A stretch of DNA of 64,000 nt from contig NZ_WNJZ01000003.1 in the NCBI RefSeq assembly GCF_024433635.1, forward strand, positions 62,001 through 126,000. Reading direction: 5' to 3'. The notes under the pieces are model-generated. The model was not told where the DNA came from and made no database searches. It was given only the letters and a program-made list of their open reading frames with translations. Source of the stretch: Ruminococcus sp. zg-924. GTDB taxonomy: Bacteria > Bacillota > Clostridia > Oscillospirales > Acutalibacteraceae. The position numbers and the translations under genes were made by a program. Below, piece after piece: positions 16,675 to 25,617 of the stretch (positions within the stretch are counted from its first letter, which is position 1; each line of letters starts with the position of its first letter).

Positions 16675-18693
16675 GTGACTGAAATAACGCTTGCAAAAAC
16701 AGCCGGCTTTTGCTTTGGCGTAAACAGAGCTGTAAATATGGTTTATAAGCTTGTCGAAAATAACGGGCATGTCTGCACTCTCGGACCGATAATACATAAC
16801 GCCCAAATGGTAAGTGAGTTTGCCGAAAAGGGCGTGCGTATAGTTGATACACCGGAGCAGGTTAAAGAGGATGAAACGGTTGTAATCCGTTCGCACGGAG
16901 TTGGTGCGCAGGTGTACAACAGGATAAATGAGCTTGGGCTTAAATATGCAGACGCAACCTGCCCGTTTGTTGCAAAAATTCACAGAACCGTCCGTGAAAG
17001 GTCGGGTCTTGGCGATGTGGTTTTGATTGTCGGCGACAAAAATCACCCCGAGGTAGTTGGCATACAGAACCACTGCAAGGGTGAAAATCACACGGTCAAA
17101 TCACCCGAAGAAATAGAGGCGCTTGCCGTTAAATTTCCTTATTTGAAAAATAAACCGATTTCAGTTGTCGCTCAAACAACTTTTGACATAAATTTATGGG
17201 AAAAATGTTCTAAAACAATAAAAAAGGTATATACAAATTCGATTTTATTTGGTACAATATGTAATGCTACGACTGATAGGCAGACAGAGGCAGCGCAATT
17301 GTCACAGCAATCGGATTTTATGGTTGTCATCGGTGACCGCAACAGCTCAAACACCTGCAAGCTTTTTAACATTTGCAAAAGCTATTGTGAAAACACCGTG
17401 CTTGCACAGGGCAAGGACGACATTTTGCCGCATATGGTTTTATCTGCCAAAAGAATCGGCGTAACGGCCGGTGCGTCTGCGCCGGCAAGGATAATAAAGG
17501 AGGTACTGGATAACATGACAGACATTTTAAACAATTCCAGTGAAACAAACAACGAAAATGCAGAAAGCAACTTTGCTGAGATGCTCGAGGAGAATCTCAA
17601 AAGTTTAAATACAGATGGGAGGGTACAGGGCGTAGTTGAGAGAATTACCCCTAACGAGGTTTTTGTTGACGTTGGCAGAAAGCAAGCCGGCGTTGTTAAG
17701 TTCGACGAGCTTACAAATGATCCGAATGCAAAAATTGAGGATCTCGTTAAGGTTGGCGATACTCTTGATTTGCTCATTATGCGTACCAACGACCAAGAGG
17801 GTGTTATTATGCTTTCAAAGAAGCGTGTTGACGCTTTAAAGGGCTGGGACACAATTGTTGCAGCTTCTGAGTCAAATGACATTCTTACAGGCGTTGTAAC
17901 AGACGTTATCAAGGGCGGCGTTCTTGTTGCTTCAAACGGAATGAAGATTTTTGTTCCTGCTTCACAGGCAACGCTTACAAGAGGCGAGTCGCTTGACGAC
18001 CTTCTTAAGAAGGAAGTAAACTTCAGAATTATTGATGTTGACGCTAAGAGAAGAAGAGCAGTAGGCTCTATTAGATCTGTCCTCAAGGAGGAAAGCGACA
18101 AGATTAAGGAAGAGTTCTGGAAGAACTGTGAGGTTGGCAAGGTTTACACCGGCGTTGTTAAATCTCTTACATCATACGGCGCATTTGTTGACATTGGCGG
18201 CGTTGACGGTATGATTCACATCAGCGAGCTTTCTTGGAGTAGAATTAAGCATCCGTCTGAGATTGTAAACATAGGCGACACAGTTGAGGTTTACGTTAAG
18301 GATATCGACACAGAGAAGGGCAACATTTCTCTTGGCTACAAGAAGAGCGAGGACAACCCTTGGGAGATTCTTAAGAGAGATTACCCGGTAGGCACTGTTG
18401 TTGAGGCTCAGGTTGTAGGTATGGTTTCTTTCGGCGCATTCGCAAGAATTCTGCCGGGTATTGACGGCCTTATCCACATTTCTCAGATTGCTGACCGCAG
18501 AATTGAGAAGCCGCAGGATGAGCTGACAGTAGGTCAGGTTGTTAATGCTAAGATTACCGCAATCGACTTTGACAAGAAGAGAGTAAGCCTTTCAATCAGA
18601 GCGCTTCTTGATGACGCTAAGGCTGAGCAGGCTGATGAGGCTGACGAGGTTGTTGCAACAACAGAAGCACCCGTTGAGGAAACTGCTGAATAA
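16675..18693 (+). CDS. ispH-rpsA: IspH-ribosomal protein S1 fusion (HMBPP reductase / S1 domains)
   Basis: Two functions in one frame. Residues 1-280 are IspH, the 4Fe-4S enzyme of the last MEP-pathway step, with cluster cysteines 13 (GFCFGV), 96 (ATCPFV) and 196 (TICNATTD). Residues about 305-640 hold four S1 RNA-binding repeats, e.g. GVVKSLTSYGAFVDIGGVDG and VVGMVSFGAFARILPGIDG, with an acidic tail. Fusions of this type are known in Clostridia. The join carries AAAGGAGGT at 17496-17504 and an in-frame ATG at 17515 (Met 281), so S1 could also be made alone. Lysine codons shift toward AAG in the S1 half. The GTG start has GAGGTGA upstream. Confidence 0.95.
   Translation: MTEITLAKTAGFCFGVNRAVNMVYKLVENNGHVCTLGPIIHNAQMVSEFAEKGVRIVDTPEQVKEDETVVIRSHGVGAQVYNRINELGLKYADATCPFVAKIHRTVRERSGLGDVVLIVGDKNHPEVVGIQNHCKGENHTVKSPEEIEALAVKFPYLKNKPISVVAQTTFDINLWEKCSKTIKKVYTNSILFGTICNATTDRQTEAAQLSQQSDFMVVIGDRNSSNTCKLFNICKSYCENTVLAQGKDDILPHMVLSAKRIGVTAGASAPARIIKEVLDNMTDILNNSSETNNENAESNFAEMLEENLKSLNTDGRVQGVVERITPNEVFVDVGRKQAGVVKFDELTNDPNAKIEDLVKVGDTLDLLIMRTNDQEGVIMLSKKRVDALKGWDTIVAASESNDILTGVVTDVIKGGVLVASNGMKIFVPASQATLTRGESLDDLLKKEVNFRIIDVDAKRRRAVGSIRSVLKEESDKIKEEFWKNCEVGKVYTGVVKSLTSYGAFVDIGGVDGMIHISELSWSRIKHPSEIVNIGDTVEVYVKDIDTEKGNISLGYKKSEDNPWEILKRDYPVGTVVEAQVVGMVSFGAFARILPGIDGLIHISQIADRRIEKPQDELTVGQVVNAKITAIDFDKKRVSLSIRALLDDAKAEQADEADEVVATTEAPVEETAE
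17496..17517 (+). promoter_or_regulatory. Internal ribosome-binding site and start at the IspH/S1 junction
   Basis: AAAGGAGGT lies 10 bases before an in-frame ATG (17515-17517). The site is as strong as any true start in the window and falls exactly between the two domains. Confidence 0.6.
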
Positions 18694-18721
18694 TTATAAA
18701 TTGCTAATCTATCAAAATAAC

Positions 18722-18760
18722 AGCCGGGCTGTCCGTTTGGGCGGCTCGGCTTATGTTATA
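18722..18760 (+). terminator. Hairpin after ispH-rpsA
   Basis: AGCCGGGCTGTCC pairs with GGGCGGCTCGGCT (18722-18751) around a GTTT loop, followed by a T/A-rich stretch. Confidence 0.6.
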
Positions 18761-18828
18761 TATCGGGATAATGCTGAAAAGTGCGTCGAAGCGTTGTCAA
18801 ATTTTGCTCGTAAAATACAATATAATAA

Positions 18829-18868
18829 CCTGTAACAGCATTTGTGGCTTGTTACAGGCTATTTTTTG
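18829..18868 (+). terminator. Second terminator after ispH-rpsA
   Basis: CCTGTAACA (18829-18837) pairs with TGTTACAGG (18850-18858) and is followed by CTATTTTTT. It separates rpsA from the pilin gene. The remaining gap of about 200 bases holds the pilin promoter and leader. Confidence 0.75.
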
Positions 18869-18916
18869 TGTGCTGTTAATATGCACAAAGATATTTAGAA
18901 GAGTTAAAAAAGAATA

Positions 18917-18945
18917 TTGACAATATACAGTAAGGGTGGTATAAT
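18917..18945 (+). promoter_or_regulatory. Full-consensus promoter of the pilin gene
   Basis: TTGACA (18917-18922) and TATAAT (18940-18945) with a 17-base spacer match the sigma-A consensus at all twelve positions. The leader of about 110 bases contains two small inverted repeats (CTTACAA/TTGTAAG and TTTTAATT/AATTAAAA). Confidence 0.8.
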
Positions 18946-19064
18946 AACGATATAAATTTAATAGAGGTATAAAACACTTACAAAAGCTTGTAAGGCACAC
19001 AACGGTTTTAATTTTTCGTGGGAATTAAAATATAATTTTAAAAATCAGAGAGGATGATTCCAAA

Positions 19065-21089
19065 GTGAAAATCACAAAAAAAATCACGAGCGTAGTTCTG
19101 GCTATGTTGTTGGCTTTTTCAGCGTTTGCCGGGCTTGCAATGTCAGCTTCTGCAGTTGGTGAAAAGTACCAGATGCCGGAAGGTCCGTATACCCTGAATA
19201 TTACAAAATATGCCCGACCAACGCCGTCCGATGGAAGTTATTATAACTGGTATGATCCTGATCAGTTTATAGGCAACACGAGTGGACTTTACGGTACAAC
19301 AGATGATGACCCCGGTGCGTATAATTCCGATTATACGCCGCTAAAGGGTGTTACGTTTACAATGGTTAAGGTTGCTGATATTGGTAACACAAAAACCATT
19401 GCTCAGGCTGAAGAGATTTATAATGCGGCTGCTGATGATCAAAAAATTTCCGGCACAACTAATGACGACGGTAAGGTTACGCTTACAACAAACGTTGCAG
19501 GTCTGTATTATGTTAAAGAGACAGATAAGCCCGTTTATGTTGATACCGAGTCGGCTCCGTTCCTCGTTTATTTGCCGATGACCGACCAAGGGAGAAATCC
19601 CGGCGGTACTTCCGGTTACGGTAACAGTGACTCATGGCTGACAAACGTTTATGTTTACCCTAAAAACCTGACAACGCTCGGTGCAGCCAAGCTTACAAAA
19701 ACAATAAACAACAAAAATATTGCCGATATAACAGATGCAGATAAGGTTACACAGTATCCTGAATTCACACTTTATGATGTAACCACTACAACGCCGACAA
19801 CATCAGGTGACGTTAAGGATTACACAGGTGTTCCGGTTGTTGGTGTTGCTCCGATACAAAAGGGATATCAAAACGGGTTAAAGACCAATACCGACTCAAG
19901 ATATGACACGGTAGTAATGGCTCAGGAGGACGGTACAATTGCCGTTGACGGTCTTCCGGTCGGAAAATATGTGTTCGTTGAGACAAAGGCGGCTATAGTT
20001 AACGGAGAAACGTTGACTCTTGCCCCGGAGCAGCCCTTTGAAATAGTCAAGGGTGTCACAACAACATTATCAACAGACCAAAGTACTGAATACGGGATTC
20101 CGTTTGGAACGTGGAATTGGGACGGAATGCAAGCAAATCCTGAATATGCCGGATTTGATGTAACTATTGACAACTCAGCAAAACCAACAATTACAAAAAT
20201 TGTTGATAAGGTAACCGCTGAAATAGGCGAAACTGTAAAATGGACAATTACTCCAACTGTTCCTGCTGATATAAGCACCTACAAGGAGTATAAAATAACC
20301 GATACTCTCCCGGCAGAACTTACATATAAGAGTGCAAAAATTTTGGTTAATAATGCAGAGTATACCGGCGTTACACCGACAGTAGCCGGACAAGTAATTA
20401 CCGTTGATTTCAAAAACAACATTGCCGATCTTTACGACGCCGCAACAGGCGCTCTTAAATCAGTAGCTGTTGAGATTGAAACTGATATAAACCAAAACGC
20501 AGTTGCAAATGTTGATATTGTAAATACCGCTAAAATCGACTATACGAATCAGTATGATGTTGCAGGCAGCGACGAGGGTACAGCAAAAACTGTAACAGGC
20601 GGATACAGCATAATCAAACGTGCTGAAAATAGTACAGACGGCACTGTTATGCAGGACGTTGAGTTTGTGCTTAAGGATAATGCAGGCAATAACATGGCAG
20701 TAACTCCAGAAACCGATAAACCCGGCTATTACAAGCTTGCAATAACTGCTGACGCCGGTGCAGCTGTAACCGACGCAGACGCAACGGTTAAGACTAATGA
20801 AGAGGGTAAGGTTTTCATTGCAGGTCTTAGACAAGGAAGTAGTTATCAGCTTGTTGAAACAAAAACACAGACCGGTTATCAGCTTCTTACAAGTCCGATA
20901 GACTTTGTAGTATCAAGTACAACATACTCGACAGATGGCGACTTCACAGTAGTAAACATAAAACAACCGGATCTTCCTTTGACAGGTGGAATAGGAACAA
21001 TCATCTTTACCGTTGCAGGCTTAATTCTTATTGGCGGTTCAGTGCTTATGTTCGTAGAATCCAAAAGGTCAAAGAAAAAGAATGCTTAA
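19065..21089 (+). CDS. LPLTG-anchored fimbrial shaft pilin with isopeptide-type domains
   Basis: Surface protein of the SpaA/SpaH-like major pilin type. A signal peptide (MKITKKITSVVLAM...SASA) leads. The pilin motif WLTNVYVYPKN holds Lys 200, the expected cross-link donor to the sorting-signal Thr of the next subunit. Further regions (VTFTMVKVADIG, FTLYDV, FVLKD, YVFVETKAA, YQLVETKT) have the pattern of SpaA/Cna-B-like domains with internal Lys-Asn isopeptide bonds. The C-terminus carries LPLTG at 637-641, a hydrophobic helix and a KRSKKK tail. The start is GTG with AGAGGATG upstream. No pilin-specific sortase or minor pilin gene lies beside it, which is unusual. Confidence 0.9.
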   Translation: MKITKKITSVVLAMLLAFSAFAGLAMSASAVGEKYQMPEGPYTLNITKYARPTPSDGSYYNWYDPDQFIGNTSGLYGTTDDDPGAYNSDYTPLKGVTFTMVKVADIGNTKTIAQAEEIYNAAADDQKISGTTNDDGKVTLTTNVAGLYYVKETDKPVYVDTESAPFLVYLPMTDQGRNPGGTSGYGNSDSWLTNVYVYPKNLTTLGAAKLTKTINNKNIADITDADKVTQYPEFTLYDVTTTTPTTSGDVKDYTGVPVVGVAPIQKGYQNGLKTNTDSRYDTVVMAQEDGTIAVDGLPVGKYVFVETKAAIVNGETLTLAPEQPFEIVKGVTTTLSTDQSTEYGIPFGTWNWDGMQANPEYAGFDVTIDNSAKPTITKIVDKVTAEIGETVKWTITPTVPADISTYKEYKITDTLPAELTYKSAKILVNNAEYTGVTPTVAGQVITVDFKNNIADLYDAATGALKSVAVEIETDINQNAVANVDIVNTAKIDYTNQYDVAGSDEGTAKTVTGGYSIIKRAENSTDGTVMQDVEFVLKDNAGNNMAVTPETDKPGYYKLAITADAGAAVTDADATVKTNEEGKVFIAGLRQGSSYQLVETKTQTGYQLLTSPIDFVVSSTTYSTDGDFTVVNIKQPDLPLTGGIGTIIFTVAGLILIGGSVLMFVESKRSKKKNA

Positions 21090-21140
21090 TTTAAGCGTTT
21101 AAAATTAATACATAAGTCTTTTGTTGGCTTAAATTAATAG

Positions 21141-21175
21141 GCGCCGCAAATTTCCGAATTTGCGGCGCTTCTTCT
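21141..21175 (+). terminator. Terminator after the pilin gene
   Basis: GCGCCGCAAATT pairs perfectly with AATTTGCGGCGC around a TCCG loop, followed by TTCTTCT. Confidence 0.85.
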
Positions 21176-21256
21176 GTGTATAGCCGTTTATATAGCCTTT
21201 TTGTAAACAGGGCAACTTGCAAATGAAAAATCAATGTATAAAATTACCGCAAAGTG

Positions 21257-21285
21257 TTGAAAAAACTTGTTAAATATGTTAGAGT
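21257..21285 (+). promoter_or_regulatory. Predicted promoter of the dockerin-transglutaminase gene
   Basis: TTGAAA (21257-21262) and TAGAGT (21280-21285) are 17 bases apart. The -10 is weak. An AGAGAGGTGATT ribosome-binding region follows closely. Confidence 0.4.
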
Positions 21286-21307
21286 ATACTCAGAGAGGTG
21301 ATTAGAT

Positions 21308-22816
21308 ATGAAAAATAAACTGCTTAAAATAAGCTCTTTTGTATTGGCTGCGGCTGTTGCGCTTGCTTCTGCGCCGAGCGCCCTTGCGCTTTCTTCTGAT
21401 AAAATTATATCAAAAGTCCGTGTTGAGTGGGCGCCGTCAAGCGTTTCGGGCGATATTCTTGCTGCGTCCAAGATGCCCGACAATTTATCTCAGCAGGTTT
21501 TGTCCGCTGTGGATGATATTGTAAAAGGCGTGCGTAATTTTGAGGAATCTATTGATATTTCTGCGTATGGTATATACGCTGACGAAATGACAACTATTAT
21601 AGGCTATGTGCGTAACGAAAACCCGGATCTTATTAACCTTTCAAACGCTTTTTCATATTCACGGTACTCAGACGGTCAGGTAGTGGATTTTTACCCAAAA
21701 TATCTTTTCACTGCCGAAGAACAGGACGATTACTTTACTCCATTTTATGCGGAGATTGATAAGATTGTGGCTTTGGCGCAGTCGCAGAGTACCGACTTTG
21801 CAAAGGCGCTGTATGTTCACGATTATATAGTTTCAAAAAGTGAATATGCAACCGAGGTTTACGATTCACAGGCAGAGCCGTCACCGTTTGTTTACAACGC
21901 CTACGGCACATTGGTTAACAAACGCTCTGTTTGCCAGGGCTACAGCTTTGCGTATAAGGCTGTAATGAGCAGGCTGTCAATTGAGGTTGGCTATGCCCTC
22001 AGCGAAGAGATGAACCACGTTTGGAACACTGTTGATATAGGCGGCAAAACATATCATATTGACTTAACCTACGACGACCCTGTTCCAGACAAAGTAGGCT
22101 ATGTCGGCCATTCAAGCTTTTTGTGTACCGACGAGGAAATTAAGGCGTCCGACCATTACTCCTGGACAACCTCTGACACAATTTCCGAAACCTCTTACCC
22201 AAACAGGTTTTGGAACGATGTTGATTCAAAAATTTGTGTAATGGGCGACGAGGCGGTTTATGCTGCTTATGATTCACAAAACGATTCCTACCTTGAACGC
22301 AGAAACCTTGTTACCAACGAGGCGGAGACGGTACCAAGCGCCCTGACGGGTGTATATTGGCAAACGCTTGACCACTCAGGTTATTTTATAGGTGATTTCA
22401 GCAGATTAGAGCTTATCGGAAACGTTATTTATTACTCGCTTCCGAACGGCGTTAACGCAATTGCCTTTGACGGCAGCGACGACCAAAGAGTTTATACACT
22501 GCCGGATACTGCAACAGGCTTGATGTACGGCTTTGCCGAGAGGGACGGCGTTTTCCTTGCCGACGTAAGGAAAACCCCGAATGAAACCGGCGTAATATCA
22601 GAGATTTCACTTTCGCCATTTGTACCCTCCGCAGTTCAGGGTGATATTGACGGCAACGGCACAGTAACAATGCGTGACGCAATTTTGCTGCAAAAGTATA
22701 CCATAGGGTTGTCAACTCTTGACGAAGCAGTGCTTGCAAGGGCGGATATGAACGGCGACCAAAAAGTAACTATGATTGACGCAATTTTAATTCAGCGTAT
22801 GACTATTTTCGGTTAA
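21308..22816 (+). CDS. Secreted transglutaminase-like protein with C-terminal dockerin
   Basis: Exported protein with a signal peptide (MKNKLLKISSFVL...ALA) and a transglutaminase-core domain near residues 165-265. The papain-like triad is visible as Cys 209 (SVCQGYSFAY), His 237 (MNHVWNTV) and Asp 252 (YHIDLTYDDP). The C-terminal 60 residues form a dockerin with two canonical calcium loops (DIDGNGTVTMRD and DMNGDQKVTMID). The region between has no recognised domain. Such cores act as proteases or cross-linking enzymes; which applies here is unknown. The dockerin suggests it docks to the same kind of scaffoldin as the starch enzymes. Start ATG with AGAGGTGATT upstream. Confidence 0.9.
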   Translation: MKNKLLKISSFVLAAAVALASAPSALALSSDKIISKVRVEWAPSSVSGDILAASKMPDNLSQQVLSAVDDIVKGVRNFEESIDISAYGIYADEMTTIIGYVRNENPDLINLSNAFSYSRYSDGQVVDFYPKYLFTAEEQDDYFTPFYAEIDKIVALAQSQSTDFAKALYVHDYIVSKSEYATEVYDSQAEPSPFVYNAYGTLVNKRSVCQGYSFAYKAVMSRLSIEVGYALSEEMNHVWNTVDIGGKTYHIDLTYDDPVPDKVGYVGHSSFLCTDEEIKASDHYSWTTSDTISETSYPNRFWNDVDSKICVMGDEAVYAAYDSQNDSYLERRNLVTNEAETVPSALTGVYWQTLDHSGYFIGDFSRLELIGNVIYYSLPNGVNAIAFDGSDDQRVYTLPDTATGLMYGFAERDGVFLADVRKTPNETGVISEISLSPFVPSAVQGDIDGNGTVTMRDAILLQKYTIGLSTLDEAVLARADMNGDQKVTMIDAILIQRMTIFG

Positions 22817-22833
22817 TAATTACAAATAAATAT

Positions 22834-22873
22834 CGGCTGTGTTACCGCAAAGGATAGCACAGCCGTTTTTTAT
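22834..22873. terminator. Terminator between convergent transglutaminase and sbcC genes
   Basis: CGGCTGTG (22834-22841) pairs with CACAGCCG (22858-22865), followed by TTTTTT on the plus strand. Confidence 0.8.
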
Positions 22874-25617
22874 TGCACCGCCACGCCAATGTGGCTTCCT
22901 GTGTTGTCAGAACTTACAATGATTTTGTTACCAATCTTTTCGCTGAGTTGTGAAACGTGTGAGATTATACCAACGGTTCTGCCCATACGGTTTATTCTGT
23001 CAAGTGCCTTCATAGCTGTGTCAAGCGTTTCACTGTCAAGAGAGCCGAAGCCCTCGTCAATGAAAATAGAGTCAAGCCTTATGCCGCCCGAATAGCCCTG
23101 AACAACGTCCGAAAGTCCGAACGCAAGTGACAGCGATGCCAAGAACATCTCGCCGCCCGATAAAGTGTGAACAGGTCTTGTGCCGCCGTATGAGCCGTCA
23201 AAAACCTCAATGTCAAGTCCTCTCAGTGAGTTGCCGCCCTGTTCCTGTGTAACCTTTTCAAGCTTGTATCTGCCGTCGCTGAGTATAACAAAATACTTAT
23301 TCGCCTGAAGTAAAATATCCTCAAGCATCATACCAAGGACAAACATCTTTATTGGAACCTTCATCGGGTTGCTGCCTCTCAGTATGTCGGCAAGGTGGCA
23401 TAGGTTTGAATACAGCTTTTCTACCTCTCTTGATTTTTCAAACTGTTTTTGTATCTGTTCAAGCGAGCTTTTAAGGCTCTCGCTTTCCCTTTTTGCCTCT
23501 CCGCTTTCACCAAGCATAAGCTTTAGACGGCGTTCAAGCTCATTACATTCCTCCGCCGTTTTTTCATAGTCCTTGATTTCAAATTCGGCGCATTGCTCCT
23601 CGGCTTCAAGCCTTTGCTTTTCATATTCGTCAAGCTGCTGTTTCCTTTCGCTAATCAGTGCGGCGGCAACCTCAAGGCGGCTTTTAGCCGCAGAATGCGT
23701 TTTTTGAATTTCCTGCACCTGCTTTTCGAGCAGGTTTATTTTTTGTCTTGCGGCATTAAGGCTTGACTTAAGCTTGCTTTCACCCTCAATTTGATTGCCG
23801 AGATACTGCGAGAGAGTGCTTATCCTCTCCTGAGATTGAGCTTTCTGAGTTTCAAGACAGAGAATTTCCTGTGCCAATGCGGCTGAGCTTTTGTTGTTTT
23901 GCTCAAGCTGAGCTTTAAGTGCGGCAAGCTTTCTTTCAGCGGTCGGAAGCTTAGCTTTCTTTGCGTTAAGCTCATAAAGCCTGCTTTTTTGCATATCCAA
24001 ATCATGCTTACAGGTCTTGTAATAAATGTTGTAGCTGTCGCACTTGCTCTGTTGCTCGTTTAGCTGCTGCTTTAGCTGGTCACACAACGCTGCTTTTTCC
24101 GACTTAAATCTCAGCCTTTGTGAACATAACTGCTCCTTTTCCTTGATAAGGTGAGCAAGCTCCTTTTTCTTTCTTGCAAGTCCCTGTTCGTCCTCGCCGA
24201 TTGGTTTTGCAGGGTGTGGGTGAGAGCTTGAACCGCACACAGGGCAGGGCTTGCCGCTTTCAAGTTGTGAGGAAAGATAAACTGCCATATTGCCCTGCAA
24301 TTTTTCTTCCACCGCTTTTTCGCTTTCTCTGAGCAATTCAAGCTCAAGCATTACGCTGTTGTATGCGTTAACGCTGATTTCGGCTTCCTTTTCGGCATCT
24401 TCAAGCTTTTGCTTTATGTTTTCAAGCAATTTGTAATTCTCACTTATCTCGTTCAGCGTTTGAAGCTTGATTATCTCGTTTGGTATTGACTCAATTTCAC
24501 GCCGAACAGTGGTTATGTATTCCTCTCCAATTGCTGTTTTGCCTATAATTTCTTTAGCCTGCTGTTCAAGCGTTTCCTTCTGCATTTGAGCCTTATCAAG
24601 CGATTCCTCGCATTGCTTAAGCTCCTTTTTTGCAAGCGTTATTTGTGAAAGCTTTTTAAGCGACTCGTCAAGCTTAAGCGCCTTTTCACGCTCAAGGTTT
24701 ATTTCCTCACGCAAGGGGATTATAGCTTCGCTGTTTTTTTCTGCGGCGGCAAAAAGCTCAATTGCCGTTTTCTGCTCCTCATTTGCTCGGTTAAGGGCAA
24801 TGCGGCTTTTCTCTGCTGCGGCTTTCAGCTCGTCGAGTCTTTTCAGCTTTTGTGACTGAACCTGTTTTAATTTGAACTGAGCGTCAAGCTTTTCAGCCGT
24901 CTTTTTTGCTTTTGTGTATCTTTCTGCGGCAAGAGCTGATTTTTCCTCAAGCTCACAGCTTGTTTCGCAGCCGCAGGAGCTTAAAAGTGCCTGACGGTTA
25001 GCAACAAGTATTTGAGCCTCTTCCTCAACAGCCTTGGCTTTTTCTGTTGCACAGTCCGTTATTCTTGACCATTGCTGTGAATCAAACAGCTTTTCAAACA
25101 GCTTTGCTTTTTCACTTGACGGCGACAAAAGCAGGCGGCGGAATTCGCCCTGAGGCAAAATCATAACTCGTGAAAACTGGTCGCAGTCAAGTCCGAGCAA
25201 GCTTTGCGCTTGAAGCGTAACGCCTCTGTCTGCTCCGCTTTTCAACAGCTTCTCACCATAGGATAAATCATAGCAGGCATTTTCAACCCTTGTTTTTCTT
25301 TCTCCGTCACGTCTGCCTGTGTAAATGGTTTGACTGCGAAAAAATCGGTATTTTTTCTGCCCAAGTGAAAATGTGAAATCAACACAGGTGGGTATGCTGT
25401 CATCTGCGCCAATGCTTCTCATCTGTTCCCAGCTTCGCAGTCCGCCTGTTGCCTTGCCGTACAGCGCAAAGCATATGGCGTCAAGTATAGTGGTCTTTCC
25501 GCCGCCTGTACTGCCTGTTATTAAAAACAGCGCATTGTCACCGAAAGCTGTAAAATCAATCTCAGTGCGCTTTATGTACGAGCCGAACCCCTCCATTACA
25601 AGTTTTAGCGGTTTCAT
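22870..25617 (-). CDS. sbcC: Exonuclease SbcC
   Basis: Large ATPase subunit of the SbcCD (Rad50-Mre11-like) nuclease, which opens hairpins and processes broken or protein-blocked DNA ends. Walker A is GSTGGGKT near residues 35-42. Long coiled coils flank a zinc hook CPVCGSSSHPHPA near residue 458. The ABC signature LSGGEMFLASLSLA and Walker B DSIFIDEGFGSLD lie in the C-terminal 120 residues. Length 915 is within the family range. Its ATG overlaps the sbcD stop by four bases, so the two are translated together. Confidence 0.96.
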   Translation of the reverse strand: MKPLKLVMEGFGSYIKRTEIDFTAFGDNALFLITGSTGGGKTTILDAICFALYGKATGGLRSWEQMRSIGADDSIPTCVDFTFSLGQKKYRFFRSQTIYTGRRDGERKTRVENACYDLSYGEKLLKSGADRGVTLQAQSLLGLDCDQFSRVMILPQGEFRRLLLSPSSEKAKLFEKLFDSQQWSRITDCATEKAKAVEEEAQILVANRQALLSSCGCETSCELEEKSALAAERYTKAKKTAEKLDAQFKLKQVQSQKLKRLDELKAAAEKSRIALNRANEEQKTAIELFAAAEKNSEAIIPLREEINLEREKALKLDESLKKLSQITLAKKELKQCEESLDKAQMQKETLEQQAKEIIGKTAIGEEYITTVRREIESIPNEIIKLQTLNEISENYKLLENIKQKLEDAEKEAEISVNAYNSVMLELELLRESEKAVEEKLQGNMAVYLSSQLESGKPCPVCGSSSHPHPAKPIGEDEQGLARKKKELAHLIKEKEQLCSQRLRFKSEKAALCDQLKQQLNEQQSKCDSYNIYYKTCKHDLDMQKSRLYELNAKKAKLPTAERKLAALKAQLEQNNKSSAALAQEILCLETQKAQSQERISTLSQYLGNQIEGESKLKSSLNAARQKINLLEKQVQEIQKTHSAAKSRLEVAAALISERKQQLDEYEKQRLEAEEQCAEFEIKDYEKTAEECNELERRLKLMLGESGEAKRESESLKSSLEQIQKQFEKSREVEKLYSNLCHLADILRGSNPMKVPIKMFVLGMMLEDILLQANKYFVILSDGRYKLEKVTQEQGGNSLRGLDIEVFDGSYGGTRPVHTLSGGEMFLASLSLAFGLSDVVQGYSGGIRLDSIFIDEGFGSLDSETLDTAMKALDRINRMGRTVGIISHVSQLSEKIGNKIIVSSDNTGSHIGVAVQ

